Source: Teichococcus oryzae (GTDB taxonomy: Bacteria > Pseudomonadota > Alphaproteobacteria > Acetobacterales > Acetobacteraceae). Taken from it: a DNA stretch of 64,000 nucleotides. Every line of letters starts with the position of its first letter. The first letter of the stretch is position 1. The notes below the pieces were generated by a model. The model made no database searches. It saw nothing but the letters and a program-made list of their open reading frames with translations, and was not told where the DNA came from. Of this stretch, positions 52,165 to 61,779 are shown in pieces. The position numbers and the translations under genes are program-made. Where the stretch lies: assembly GCF_008386565.1 (NCBI RefSeq), contig NZ_VUKA01000004.1:62001-126000 (forward strand). Reading direction: 5' to 3'.

Positions 52165-54465
52165 TCAGGCCTTGCGGAACGGCAGCACCTGCCCGGCGGG
52201 CTGCGGGCGCGGTGCCAGGCAGCCTTCGATCGCGGCCAGCAGGGCATTCCGGTCGAAGGGCTTGTGCAAGAGAGGCAGCCCGGCCGCCGCCAGCTCCGCC
52301 CGCTCGGCATAGCCCGTGGCCAGGAGCACCGGCAGGCCGGGACGCGCCGATTGCAGGGCAGTGGCCAGTTCCAGCCCGGTCATCCCCGGCATCGCCTGAT
52401 CGGTCATCACCAGATCAGGCCGGCCGCCCTGGCGGAGCAGCTCCAGGGCGCGGGGAGCGGAATCCGCCTGCAGAACAACATGGCCGAGATCCTCCAGCAT
52501 GGAGGCGGTGGTCGCCAGCACCAGGGGATCGTCATCCACGACCAGCACGGTGCGGCGGACCGGCGCCTCCACGGACGTCGCGGCCGGCGCGGCGGCGGGC
52601 CGGGCCGCAGTCCCGGATTGCGGCGCGGCGCGCGGCAGCCAAAGCTCGGCCGTGGTGCCCTCCCCCAGGCGGCTGCGCAGCAGGAGCCGCCCGCCGGATT
52701 GCGCGGCGAGGCCATACACCATCGAAAGGCCGAGCCCGGTTCCCTTGCCGACGCCCTTGGTGGTGAAGAACGGCTCCATGCAGCGGGCCAGCGTCGCCTC
52801 GTCCATGCCGGCACCCGTGTCGGTGACGCCGAGAACGACGTAGTCGCCGGCCTTCAGCTCGTTCTCCTGCCCGGTGCCGACACGCGCCTCCCGCGCGGAG
52901 ATGGTGAGCCGGCCGCCGCCCGCCATCGCGTCGCGGGCATTGACCGCCAGGTTCAGCAGCGCCAGCTCCAGCTGGTTGGCGTCGGCATAGGCCGGCGGCA
53001 GGCCGAGCGGGAACAGCGTTTCCACCCTGATGCCGGTGCCCAGGGAACTCCGCAGAAGCTCCGACATCCCGCGCACAAGCTCCGGCAGCTCGACCGCGCT
53101 CGGCTGTAGGGCCTGCCCGCGGCTGAAGGCCAGCAGGCGCTGGGTCAGCGAGGCGCCGCGCCGCGCGGCCTGCGCCGCGTTCTCCAGCAGCCGCGAGGCG
53201 CGCTCATCCCCGGCCGGCAGGCGCCTGCCCAGCAACTCCAGGCTGCTCAGCACCACCGTGAGCAGGTTGTTGAAGTCATGCGCCACCCCACCCGTGAGCT
53301 GGCCGACGGCTTCCAGCTTCTGCGACTGGCGCAGCGCCTCCTCGGCGCGCCGGCGTTCCGTGACATCCGTGAGCCCGCCCAGGACGCGCAGGAAGCCCCC
53401 CTGCCCGTCCTGCTCGACGCGGGCGGAGGCCAGCATGTCGAGGAACCTGCCATCCCTGGTGACGAACCGGTATTCGACATCGATCAATTCGCCCCCGCGC
53501 AGCAGGCGGGGCCAGTCCTCCTGGATGGCCTGGCGCGCTGAAGGCTCGGTCATGAAGCCGATCAGCGGGCGCCCGATCACCTCCTCCCGCTCATAGCCGA
53601 GCAGGCTCAGCCAGGCATCGGTGACGTGCTCGATGCGGCCGGCCGCATCCAGGGAATGCAGCGGCAGAGGCGTGCGGGTGTACAGCGCCCGGAAGCGTTC
53701 CTCGCTTTGCCGCAACGCCTGGGTTTCGCGTTCCGCCATCGCGGCGAAGCGCCGGTCGTACAAGGCGGCCAGAAGCGCCAGGAACAGGATCAGGAAGGTC
53801 GCGGCGGCCACGGCGAGCGCCAGCGTCACCTGGGTCAGGCTCGCCGTGCCCTGCGCCAGGTCCACCTGCGGCTGTGCCGTGAACACGGCACCCTGCATGG
53901 CTGCGTAATGCATGCCGGAAACGGCCACGCCCATGGCCACGGCGGAAACGAGCCGCACGGCCACGCGGCTGGTCCGCACGGACAGCCACAGGGCAATGGT
54001 GGCCGCCCCGATCGCGATCAGGATGGATGCGGCGACCCAGGCGCGCTCGTAGCGGAGATCGGCCGCCATGTTCATGGCCGCCATGCCCGTGTAGTGCATC
54101 GCGGCGATGCCGAGCCCCATGAACAGGCCGCTGGCCAGCAGCAGCGCGGGGCCGGGATGCGGCCGGCACACCGCGAGGAAGCTGATGCCGGTGGCCGCAA
54201 CCGGGATCAGCAGCGAAAGAAGCGTCAGCCCCGTCCCGTAGGTGACCTCCATGCCCGGCATGCTGAAGGCCAGCATCGCCACGAAATGCATCGCCCAGAT
54301 GCCGCCGCCCATGGCCAGCGCAGCCGTGGCGAGCCAGGCATAGCGGAGCAGGCCGGCCGCGGCGCGCACCCGGCTGGCCAGATCGAGCGCGGTGTAGGAT
54401 GCCGTGATCGCGATCAGGACGGACAGGGCGACAAGCGCTTGATCATGGACGCCGGTGATGGGCAT
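52165..54465 (-). CDS. MHYT-PAS hybrid sensor histidine kinase
   Basis: A 766-residue membrane sensor. The N-terminal MHYT domain has seven helices and the three Met-His-Tyr/Phe motifs (residues 59-61, 123-125, 185-187), proposed to bind copper and sense O2, CO or NO. A PAS domain (about 255-375) carries VTERR at its end. The kinase has phospho-His396 in GGVAHDFNNLL, an N-box NLAVNARDAM and G boxes (GVTDTGAGM, GKGTGLGLSM). A receiver domain ends the protein with Asp689 (LVMTDQAMPGM). Signal and target are unknown. Confidence 0.94.
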   Translation of the reverse strand: MPITGVHDQALVALSVLIAITASYTALDLASRVRAAAGLLRYAWLATAALAMGGGIWAMHFVAMLAFSMPGMEVTYGTGLTLLSLLIPVAATGISFLAVCRPHPGPALLLASGLFMGLGIAAMHYTGMAAMNMAADLRYERAWVAASILIAIGAATIALWLSVRTSRVAVRLVSAVAMGVAVSGMHYAAMQGAVFTAQPQVDLAQGTASLTQVTLALAVAAATFLILFLALLAALYDRRFAAMAERETQALRQSEERFRALYTRTPLPLHSLDAAGRIEHVTDAWLSLLGYEREEVIGRPLIGFMTEPSARQAIQEDWPRLLRGGELIDVEYRFVTRDGRFLDMLASARVEQDGQGGFLRVLGGLTDVTERRRAEEALRQSQKLEAVGQLTGGVAHDFNNLLTVVLSSLELLGRRLPAGDERASRLLENAAQAARRGASLTQRLLAFSRGQALQPSAVELPELVRGMSELLRSSLGTGIRVETLFPLGLPPAYADANQLELALLNLAVNARDAMAGGGRLTISAREARVGTGQENELKAGDYVVLGVTDTGAGMDEATLARCMEPFFTTKGVGKGTGLGLSMVYGLAAQSGGRLLLRSRLGEGTTAELWLPRAAPQSGTAARPAAAPAATSVEAPVRRTVLVVDDDPLVLATTASMLEDLGHVVLQADSAPRALELLRQGGRPDLVMTDQAMPGMTGLELATALQSARPGLPVLLATGYAERAELAAAGLPLLHKPFDRNALLAAIEGCLAPRPQPAGQVLPFRKA

Positions 54466-54552
54466 GCCACATGATGTAACATGTCGCGCCCGCTTTGAAC
54501 CGGCTTATGGGAGCGACGGGCGCTCGCGCCCCCGGGCCGGCTCAGGCGCCGA

Positions 54553-55758
54553 TCAGCCTTCGCGGATCAGGCCATTTTCCGCCGCCACGCCCTCGGCGCC
54601 CGGAAAGGCCGTGGCGATGGCGGCCTCGGGCAGGCCCAGATGGTCGCGCAGCAGCGCCTTGGCGATCGCGCGCAGGTCGCGGGTCGGCGCCAGGTCGCGC
54701 TTCTCGAAAAGCTGGCCTTCCGCCAGGCCGGGCCAGTCCGCCACCACCCGGCCACCCTGCACCGCGCCACCTATCAGAAAGGCCACGCCGCCGGTGCCGT
54801 GATCGGTGCCAAGGCTGCCATTGGCCCGGGCGGTGCGGCCGAACTCGGTCATCACCAGGACCGCCGTGTGCCGCCAGGCGGGGCCGAGTTGCCCGCGCAG
54901 CGCCGCCATGCCCTCATCCAGCTGCTTCAGCGCCCGCCCCAGCGCATAGTTCTGGTTGGCATGGGTATCCCAGCCGCCGATCTCCAGCGCCGCGACGCGC
55001 GGTCCCTGCGGCGCCGCCAGCAGCCTGCCGGCGGAAGTGGCGAGGGACACGAAGCCGCTCCTGGCCGGCGGCTCCCCCCTCAGCGCATCGGCGGCGAAGC
55101 CGCGGGCCCGCAGCCCTTCCCGCACCGCATCGCCAATCAGCGGGTCGGCATGCAGCAGGTCGGCCATGCGGGCGTAAAGCTCCGGAGGCGGCCGGACCGG
55201 GCGCGGCGGCGCCCACATGCCGACCGGCTGCGCGCCGCGCATCAGCAGGGGCAGGTCGTTGCCCACGGCCAGGCCGCGCTCCGGCGCGCCCTTCGGCACG
55301 GGGGGCGTGCCTTCCAGGGCGCGGTTCAGCCAGCCGGATGACAGCCGCTCCGGCGCGCCGCTTTCCAGCATGTCCTGCGCCTCGAAATGCGACCGGTTGC
55401 GATAGGGGCCGGCGATGGCGTGGACCGGCAGCAGGCTGCCTTCCTGGAAGAAACGATGGAAATTCCTCAGTTCCGGCGCGAGCCCGAAAAAGCCGCCGCA
55501 ATCCAGCAGCCCGTTTTCCCGCCCCGGCTCGGCCAGGGCGAGGGGGCCGCGAAGGCTGCGGTAATTTGCGTCGCCATAAGGGGCCAGCGCCGCCAGGCCA
55601 TCCATGGCGCCGCGCTGGATGACCACAACCAGCCGGCGGTCATCCGGCATGGCCAGGGCGGGTGGCGCCGCCACCGCGAGGCGGGCCTGGCGGGTTGCCG
55701 CCAGGGCGGTCAGGCCAAGCAGCAGGCCGCGCCGGCCGATCCGTGGAAGATGGCTCAT
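54553..55758 (-). CDS. DUF1501 family exported protein
   Basis: A 401-residue protein of DUF1501. The N-terminus PRIGRRGLLLGLTALAATRQ carries a twin-arginine motif, so folded export by Tat is expected. The body has sulfatase-like landmarks: LVVVIQRGAMDGLAALAPYG, ALEIGGWDTHANQNYALG and VLVMTEFGRTARANGSLGTD, then HGTGG. This suggests a metal-dependent alkaline-phosphatase fold, but no enzyme activity is established. It is cotranscribed with a DUF1800 gene (ATGA overlap), the usual partner. Function is unknown. Confidence 0.9.
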   Translation of the reverse strand: MSHLPRIGRRGLLLGLTALAATRQARLAVAAPPALAMPDDRRLVVVIQRGAMDGLAALAPYGDANYRSLRGPLALAEPGRENGLLDCGGFFGLAPELRNFHRFFQEGSLLPVHAIAGPYRNRSHFEAQDMLESGAPERLSSGWLNRALEGTPPVPKGAPERGLAVGNDLPLLMRGAQPVGMWAPPRPVRPPPELYARMADLLHADPLIGDAVREGLRARGFAADALRGEPPARSGFVSLATSAGRLLAAPQGPRVAALEIGGWDTHANQNYALGRALKQLDEGMAALRGQLGPAWRHTAVLVMTEFGRTARANGSLGTDHGTGGVAFLIGGAVQGGRVVADWPGLAEGQLFEKRDLAPTRDLRAIAKALLRDHLGLPEAAIATAFPGAEGVAAENGLIREG

Positions 55759-57071
55759 CGGCGCTGGAACTCCGAACTGGCGAACAACAAGGCAAGGGCG
55801 TCACGCGGCGAGCCGGCCCCGCGCAGGGCCTGGCGGGTTTCATCCCGCGCCAGCGGGCCAAGCGCGGTGTCCAGCACCGCCATCGGGTCCAGCCGCGCGA
55901 AATGGCCCGCCACCTCGTAGCACCAGTCGAGGCGCTGCATCATCGGCTCCGGCCCCAGCCACGCGCCGGCATGATCTGGCCAGCCATTGGGCTGCCGCGC
56001 ATCCCAGGCCGACTGGTTCATCCGCACCGTGGAGCCCCAGGCGAACCGCCCTGAGGCGATGCCCCGGGCACCGCAGGCGCGCAGCGCCGCGATCGTGTAA
56101 TCCGCCGGGCTGCGCAGCTTGCCGAGCGGCGGGTTCCAGGCCTGCGGCAGGCGCGGCAGGGCGGCGGCCACGGCGGCCAGGTCGCCGCCGGTGTCGCGCA
56201 GCACCGCCTCGATGCGGGCCACGGCGGCGGGCGGCGGATCGTCGGCGACGAAGTGGCGCACCAGCTTGGTGGCCAGGAACCGGTGGGTGGCCGGGTGCTC
56301 CGCCAGGAAGCGCAGCGCCGCGTCGGTCGCTTCCCGCCCTTCCTCGAAGCGGCGGCCCATCACCGTCTTGGCGCCGGGCTCGTGGTGGCTGGCGCGGAAC
56401 ACCACGCCCAGCGGCGGCTTGCGGCGCTCATTGCCCCAGCCGGTGAGCAGGCGGGCGAACTCCACCACATCCGCCTGGCTGTAGCCGGCGGCGGGCGTGA
56501 CCGTGTGCAACTCCAGGATCTCGCGCGCCAGGTTCTCGTTGAGCCCTCGGCCGGTCCGCTTGCCCTGGGCGCTGTTGGGACCGACGGAAGCGGACTGGTT
56601 CAGGTAGCTCAGCATCGCCGGATGGGTGGCGACCGCCCGCAGCATGTCGGTGAAGCGGCCATTCACATGCGGCCGGATGGCTTCCCGCAGATAGGGCCCG
56701 ATGGCGACCGCCGCGCCATAGCCGGCGCGTCGCGCCACGGTGAAATGATTGGCCCAGAACGCGACCAGCCTTTCCCGGTAGGGCGCTGCCGTGTCGATCC
56801 GCACCGCCTGCGCCGCGATGACCTCGGCCTCGAAATGGAGGTCGGCGGGGTGCCGCTGGCCGGGCCGGCGCTTGTTCCGTTCCGATGCGTTCAGCACCCG
56901 GTAGCCATCCGGCACGGTGGGGGGCGCCGGCCAGCCGGCGGGAAGCGGGGGCTCCGGGTCGGGCCCTGCGATCTGGGCGTCGAGCCAGGCCAGTGGGTCG
57001 CTCGGCAGCGCCTGATCCGGCCGGGACCCGAGCCCGAAGCGGATGGCAGCCTGCAAGGGGCGCGTATCCAT
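55755..57071 (-). CDS. DUF1800 family protein
   Basis: A 438-residue protein of DUF1800. Typical features are LVAFWANHFTVARRAGYGAA, the AGYSQADVVEFARLLTGWGN segment, and REILELHTV. No convincing signal peptide is present, unlike the partner, so it may travel with the Tat-exported DUF1501 protein or remain inside. The downstream DUF1501 ATG overlaps this stop. The pair is widespread in bacteria with large predicted secreted proteomes; function is not known. Confidence 0.88.
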   Translation of the reverse strand: MDTRPLQAAIRFGLGSRPDQALPSDPLAWLDAQIAGPDPEPPLPAGWPAPPTVPDGYRVLNASERNKRRPGQRHPADLHFEAEVIAAQAVRIDTAAPYRERLVAFWANHFTVARRAGYGAAVAIGPYLREAIRPHVNGRFTDMLRAVATHPAMLSYLNQSASVGPNSAQGKRTGRGLNENLAREILELHTVTPAAGYSQADVVEFARLLTGWGNERRKPPLGVVFRASHHEPGAKTVMGRRFEEGREATDAALRFLAEHPATHRFLATKLVRHFVADDPPPAAVARIEAVLRDTGGDLAAVAAALPRLPQAWNPPLGKLRSPADYTIAALRACGARGIASGRFAWGSTVRMNQSAWDARQPNGWPDHAGAWLGPEPMMQRLDWCYEVAGHFARLDPMAVLDTALGPLARDETRQALRGAGSPRDALALLFASSEFQRR

Positions 57072-57202
57072 GAGCCGGAGGGTAGCACCACCGCAGCCGC
57101 GAACAGAATGCCATCATCACAACCGGAGGTAACAATATCCCCGCACGGCCCCAATCCGCCGCCATTCTTCGGGAGGCCACCAGGCTCGCCGCAGCCGCCT
57201 TG

Positions 57203-57235
57203 CCCCCCCCCGCTCACCCCCTGCCCCTCCCCCCC
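57203..57235. repeat. Poly-C tracts upstream of gpmI
   Basis: A C9 run (57203-57211) and a C7 run (57229-57235) lie in the C-rich 231-bp gap between the divergent DUF1800 and gpmI genes. Homopolymer tracts of this length can slip in replication and may vary between strains or in assemblies. No gene is visible in the gap. Confidence 0.35.
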
Positions 57236-57302
57236 TGTGCAAATGCCCCCCTCCGGCGCTATCCCCTCGCCTCAGCCTGAAACCGCGCCCGGAGAGATCG
57301 CC

Positions 57303-58835
57303 ATGCCCCGTCCGAAGCCCGTGATGCTGGTCATCCTGGATGGCTGGGGCTGGCGGGACGACAAGGCCGACAATGCCGTGCGTCAGGCCCGGACACCCTG
57401 CTTCGACGCGCTCTGGGCCGCAGGCCCGCGCGCCTTCCTGCACACCTGCGGCGAGGATGTCGGCCTGCCGCATGGCCAGATGGGCAATTCGGAGGTGGGG
57501 CACCTCAATCTCGGCGCCGGCCGCGTGGTGCTGCAGGAATTGCCGCGCATCACCAAGGCGGCGCGGGATGGCTCGATCGCCGGACTGCCCGCCGTCACCG
57601 GCCTGATCGGGAAGCTGAAGGCCTCCGGCGGCACGCTGCACCTGATGGGGCTGCTGTCCCCGGGCGGCGTGCACAGCCACCAGGACCATGGGCTGGCGCT
57701 GGCCCGCGCCTTCGCGGCGGCGGGCATCCCCGTGGCACTGCACCTTTGGACCGATGGGCGCGACACCCCGCCCGAGGCCAGCCCCGGCTATCTCGCGCAG
57801 TTCGAGCCCGCCTTGCCGCCCGGCGCCCGCATCGCCTCGGTCACCGGCCGCTACTTCGCCATGGACCGCGACCGGCGCTGGGAGCGGGTGCGGCAGGCCT
57901 ATGACGCGATGGTCGAGGGTCAGGGCCTCAGCAGGGCTTCCAGCGCCGCCGAGGCGATCGCCGCGGCGCACCGCGCCGGCAAGACCGACGAGTTCATTCC
58001 CGCCACCGCGATCGGCGACTACGCCGGCATGAAGGATGGCGACGGGCTGTTGTGCTTCAACTTCCGCGCCGACCGGGTGCGGCAGATCCTGACCGCGCTG
58101 CTCGATCCCGCCTTTGCCGACTTTCAGCCGCCGCGCCGGCCGAAGCTCGCGGGCGCCGCCGGCATGACCGAGTATTCCGAGGCGCTGAACCCCTTCCTGG
58201 ACACGCTGTTCGGCCCGCAGACGCTGAAGGACATCCTGGGCGAGGTGGTGTCGCGCGCCGGGCTGACGCAGCTGCGCATGGCCGAGACGGAAAAATACCC
58301 GCACGTCACCTATTTCCTGAATGGCGGCGAGGAAACGCCTTTCCCCGGGGAGGAGCGGATCATGGTTCCCTCCCCCAAGGTCGCGACCTATGACCTCCAG
58401 CCCGAGATGTCGGCGCCGGAGCTGGCGGACAAGGCGGTGCAGGCCATTGGCGGCGGCCGGTTCGACCTGATCGTGCTGAACTTCGCCAATGCCGACATGG
58501 TGGGCCATACTGGCAGCCTCGACGCCGCCACCCGCGCCTGCGAGGCGGTGGATGCCAGCCTTGCCCGCATTGTCGGGGCGGTGCGCGCCCAGGGCGGCAC
58601 GCTGCTGGTCACCGCCGACCACGGCAACGCGGAAATGATGAGGGACCCGGCAACGGGCGGCCCGCACACCGCCCACACCACCAACCCGGTGCCGGTGGTG
58701 ATGGTGGGTGGCCCGGCGGGTGTCGCGCTGTCCGATGGGCGGCTGGCCGATGTGGCGCCTACCCTGCTGGCCCTGTTGCAACTGCCGCAACCCGCCGCCA
58801 TGACCGGCCGCAGCCTGCTGCGGCCCGGTTCCTGA
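57303..58835 (+). CDS. gpmI: 2,3-bisphosphoglycerate-independent phosphoglycerate mutase
   Basis: A 510-residue cytoplasmic glycolytic enzyme converting 3- to 2-phosphoglycerate with Mn2+. The metal ligand Asp13 lies in LVILDGWGWRDD; the phosphoserine nucleophile Ser63 in HGQMGNSEVGHLNLGAGR; FADRVR-like NFRADRVRQI and the late TADHGNAEMM complete the alkaline-phosphatase site. Length matches the family. The ATG at 57303 follows GGAGAGA. The envC-like gene begins 17 bp after its stop. Confidence 0.96.
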   Translation: MPRPKPVMLVILDGWGWRDDKADNAVRQARTPCFDALWAAGPRAFLHTCGEDVGLPHGQMGNSEVGHLNLGAGRVVLQELPRITKAARDGSIAGLPAVTGLIGKLKASGGTLHLMGLLSPGGVHSHQDHGLALARAFAAAGIPVALHLWTDGRDTPPEASPGYLAQFEPALPPGARIASVTGRYFAMDRDRRWERVRQAYDAMVEGQGLSRASSAAEAIAAAHRAGKTDEFIPATAIGDYAGMKDGDGLLCFNFRADRVRQILTALLDPAFADFQPPRRPKLAGAAGMTEYSEALNPFLDTLFGPQTLKDILGEVVSRAGLTQLRMAETEKYPHVTYFLNGGEETPFPGEERIMVPSPKVATYDLQPEMSAPELADKAVQAIGGGRFDLIVLNFANADMVGHTGSLDAATRACEAVDASLARIVGAVRAQGGTLLVTADHGNAEMMRDPATGGPHTAHTTNPVPVVMVGGPAGVALSDGRLADVAPTLLALLQLPQPAAMTGRSLLRPGS

Positions 58836-58851
58836 TGCGGATGGCCGATTG

Positions 58852-60216
58852 ATGCCGCGCCGGCGGGCGCTGCGTCCCGCCGGGCTGCTGCTGCCGGCGG
58901 TGCTGCTGGCGGGGCTGGCCGGTCCCTTTTCCGGCCGGGCCACCGAGCCCACGGCGCAGTCGGTGCAGGAAGCCGAGGCCGCGGCCCACGCCGCGCGGGA
59001 AGCCGCCGCCGCCGCCGCCGAGGCCGCCCGGCAGGCCGCCGAGGCCGAGCAGCGCCTGGCGGAACAGCGCGCCGCTGCCGGCCGCCGCGCCGTTGCCGCC
59101 GATGAAGCCGCCGCCGCCGCCGAGGAAGCGGCCCGGGAAGCGGCCGCCATCCGCGACGCCGCGCTGGTGGATCTCGGGCGCCGCGCGGAGGCGCTGGCGC
59201 CGCTGGTGCCGTTGATGCGCCGGCTCGGCCAATGGCCCTCCGAAACGCTGCTGGCGGTGCCGGGGGACCCGGAAACCGCGCTGCGGGGCGCGCTGGTGCT
59301 GCGCAGCCTGACCCGCCACCTTTCCGCCGAGGCCGAGGCCCTGCGCCAGGCCCAGGCCGTCGCCGCCGAGGCCACCCGCAAGGCCGAGGCCGAGGCCGGG
59401 CAGCTGGCCGCCGCCCGCGCCGAGGTGCGCGCCGCCGCCGCCGCGGTGGAGGCGGCGCTGGCCGAGGCCCGCACCCGCCGTTCCGCCGCCGAGCGGGAGG
59501 AAGCCGAGGCGGCGCGGGAGGCCGCCGCCAGCGCGTCCCGCGCCGGCAACCTCCGCGACATGCTGGAAAGGCTGGAAAAGGCCCGCACCGAGCGGGAAGC
59601 CGCCGCCCGCGCCCAAGCGCAGCGCGAGCAGGAAGCCGCCGAACGCGCCGCCCGGCTGCGGGCGGAGCGGGAAGCCGAGGCGCTGGCCGCGCGCCGGAAG
59701 GCCGCCCGCGACGCCGCCGAGCAGGCGGCGCTGGCGCGGGAACAGGCGGCCCTGGCGCGGCGGCAGGAAGCGGAGCGCCGTGCCGAGCAGGCGGCGCGGC
59801 AGGCCCAGCGGGAACAACAGCGCCAGGCCGCCCTGCCGGTGCCGCGCGGCGGCCGCGCCGTTCCCGTGGCGGGCCGGCTGTCGCGCGATTTCGGGGAAGA
59901 TGGCGATGGCGGCCCGGCGCAGGGCCTGACCTACTCGGCGCCGGGCGGCGCCAGGGTGGTCAGCCCCTGCGGCGGCAGCGTCGCCTTCGCCGCCCCTTTC
60001 CGCTCCTATGGCCAGCTGATCATCGTCAATTGCGGCGGCGGCTACCATGTGGTGCTGGCGGGGCTGGACAAGCTCGACACCGAGCCGGGCGCGCGGGTGC
60101 TGGCGGGGGAGCCGGTCGGGCAGCTCAACGCGGGGGGGCAGGCCACGCTGTATGTGGAGCTTCGGCGCAACGGCCGGCCGGTGGACCCGAAGCCCTGGCT
60201 CCGCGCCAGGGGCTAG
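58852..60216 (+). CDS. EnvC-like murein hydrolase activator with degenerate LytM domain
   Basis: A 454-residue exported protein. After the signal peptide (ending near GRATEP) comes a very long Ala/Glu/Arg-rich coiled coil (about residues 30-325) and a C-terminal LytM-like domain (about 330-454; GLTYSAPGGARVVSPCGGSV). The catalytic His residues of active M23 enzymes are missing: where HxGxD is expected the sequence is GLTYSAPGG, and the HxH motif is LYVELRR. This is the hallmark of EnvC-type activators of amidases. The ATG at 58852 is used. It follows gpmI closely, ctpA follows 156 bp later. Confidence 0.88.
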   Translation: MPRRRALRPAGLLLPAVLLAGLAGPFSGRATEPTAQSVQEAEAAAHAAREAAAAAAEAARQAAEAEQRLAEQRAAAGRRAVAADEAAAAAEEAAREAAAIRDAALVDLGRRAEALAPLVPLMRRLGQWPSETLLAVPGDPETALRGALVLRSLTRHLSAEAEALRQAQAVAAEATRKAEAEAGQLAAARAEVRAAAAAVEAALAEARTRRSAAEREEAEAAREAAASASRAGNLRDMLERLEKARTEREAAARAQAQREQEAAERAARLRAEREAEALAARRKAARDAAEQAALAREQAALARRQEAERRAEQAARQAQREQQRQAALPVPRGGRAVPVAGRLSRDFGEDGDGGPAQGLTYSAPGGARVVSPCGGSVAFAAPFRSYGQLIIVNCGGGYHVVLAGLDKLDTEPGARVLAGEPVGQLNAGGQATLYVELRRNGRPVDPKPWLRARG

Positions 60217-60278
60217 GCAGCGCCGGGATGACCGGCCGGCCGGATGACAGAGGGTTCATTGTGGAAAAGGGTTTCAAT

Positions 60279-60309
60279 TTGACCGAGCCCCCCCAAACCG
60301 CTCTAGGGT
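60279..60309 (+). promoter_or_regulatory. Candidate promoter for ctpA
   Basis: TTGACC (60279-60284) matches the -35 consensus well. TCTAGG (60302-60307, spacing 17) or TAGGGT (60304-60309, spacing 19) could be the -10. It lies about 65 bases before the ctpA start in the 156-bp gap. Confidence 0.35.
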
Positions 60310-60372
60310 AGCGCGAAGCCGTGCGCTGGCTGCGGCAATGAATGCACTGAGCCGAAGTAAAGGGTTTGTTCG

Positions 60373-61755
60373 ATGAAGCCTGGAATGCGTACCGCAGGCG
60401 TGGTGGGCGCTGCCTTCCTGGCCGGCGCGGTGCTGGGTCCGGTGGTGCTGCCGCCGGTTGTTTCCGCGCTTGCGCAGGAAAGCGGCAGCCGCGCCGAAAC
60501 CTACCGGCTGCTGAACCTGTTCGGCGACGTGTTCGAGCGGGTGCGGGCCGAATATGTCGAGCCGGTCAATGACCGTGACGTGATCGAGGGCGCCATCAAC
60601 GGCATGCTCCAGGGCCTCGACCCGCATTCCTCCTACATGAACGCCCGCTCCTTCCGCGACATGCAGGTGCAGACCCGCGGCGAGTTCGGCGGCCTCGGCA
60701 TCGAGGTCAGCCAGGAAGGCGGCTATGTGAAGGTGATCTCGCCCATCGACGACACGCCGGCGGCCAAGGCCGGGGTCAAGCCGGGCGACCTGATCACCCA
60801 CCTGAACGGCGAATCCGTGCAGGGCCTGAGCCTGCAGGAAGCGGTGGAGAAGATGCGCGGTGAGCGCGGCTCCGCCATCAAGCTGACCATTCGCCGCCCC
60901 GGCGCTGAAACGCCGATCGAGCTGTCCCTGATCCGCGACGTGATCCGTCCGCAGGTGGCCCGCTTCCGGCTGGAAGGCAACGACATCGCCTATGTGCGGC
61001 TGTCCTCCTTCAACGAGCAGACCGACACCGCCCTGCGCAACGCCATCTCCACCATGCGCCGGCAGGCCGGCAGCAACCTGAAGGGCGTGGTGCTCGACCT
61101 GCGCAACAATCCGGGCGGGCTGCTCGACCAGGCGGTGCAGGTTTCGGACGACTTCCTGGAACAGGGCGAGATCGTTTCCACCCGCGCCCGCCGCCCGGAC
61201 GACGCGCAGCGCTGGAACGCCAAGCCGGGCGACATCGCCGACGGGCTGCGCATCGTGGTGCTGGTGAATGGCGGCTCCGCCTCGGCCAGCGAGATCGTGG
61301 CCGGCGCCTTGCAGGACCACCGCCGCGCCGTGGTGCTGGGCACCAAGTCCTTCGGCAAGGGCAGCGTGCAGACAGTGATGCCGATCCCCGGCAACGGCGC
61401 CATCCGGCTGACCACCGCGCGCTACTACACGCCTTCGGGCCGTTCCATCCAGGCGCTCGGCATCTCGCCCGACATCGAGGTGCTGGCGACGCGGGAGGAA
61501 GGCAACGCCCCGCTGCGCGACCGCGAGGCCGATCTGCGCAAGGCGCTGCGCAACGACAACGGGGCCCAGGAAACGGCGCCGGTTCCGCCGGTCAACCTGC
61601 CGCCGGGCGTCGGCGACAAGGTGTCGCGCCTGCCGCCCGAGGGCGCGCCCTCCTTTGATCCGACCAAGCCGGAAACGGACCACCAGTTGCAGCAGGCGGC
61701 CACGCTGCTGCGCGCCTGGGCGGCGGCCGAGCCGCAGCGCCGCGCCGCCCGCTAA
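60373..61755 (+). CDS. ctpA: S41 carboxy-terminal processing protease
   Basis: A 460-residue periplasmic or membrane-anchored serine protease. After the signal anchor, a PDZ domain (about residues 95-180; GGLGIEVSQEGGYVKVISPI, AAKAGVKPGDLITHLNGE) precedes the S41 catalytic core. The Ser lies in VNGGSASASEIVAG (about residues 300-308), and the Lys about 22 residues later in GTKSFGKGSVQT. The C-terminal Pro-rich tail ends in Arg. It degrades or trims proteins at their C-termini; in other bacteria it controls murein hydrolases. AAGGG precedes the ATG. Confidence 0.95.
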   Translation: MKPGMRTAGVVGAAFLAGAVLGPVVLPPVVSALAQESGSRAETYRLLNLFGDVFERVRAEYVEPVNDRDVIEGAINGMLQGLDPHSSYMNARSFRDMQVQTRGEFGGLGIEVSQEGGYVKVISPIDDTPAAKAGVKPGDLITHLNGESVQGLSLQEAVEKMRGERGSAIKLTIRRPGAETPIELSLIRDVIRPQVARFRLEGNDIAYVRLSSFNEQTDTALRNAISTMRRQAGSNLKGVVLDLRNNPGGLLDQAVQVSDDFLEQGEIVSTRARRPDDAQRWNAKPGDIADGLRIVVLVNGGSASASEIVAGALQDHRRAVVLGTKSFGKGSVQTVMPIPGNGAIRLTTARYYTPSGRSIQALGISPDIEVLATREEGNAPLRDREADLRKALRNDNGAQETAPVPPVNLPPGVGDKVSRLPPEGAPSFDPTKPETDHQLQQAATLLRAWAAAEPQRRAAR

Positions 61756-61779
61756 GGCCGCGCCGGGGACGCAGGGCGG

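Noticed and set aside
58970-59120. Repetitive GCC/GAG-rich DNA that looks like a tandem repeat.
   Set aside because: It encodes the Ala/Glu heptad pattern of the coiled coil; repeat units are irregular at DNA level.
57117-59588. An 823-codon minus-strand frame, Ser/Ala/Arg-rich at its start, over gpmI and the envC-like gene.
   Set aside because: The Ser/Ala repeat is only the reverse reading of the Ala/Glu coiled coil; both plus-strand genes are secure.
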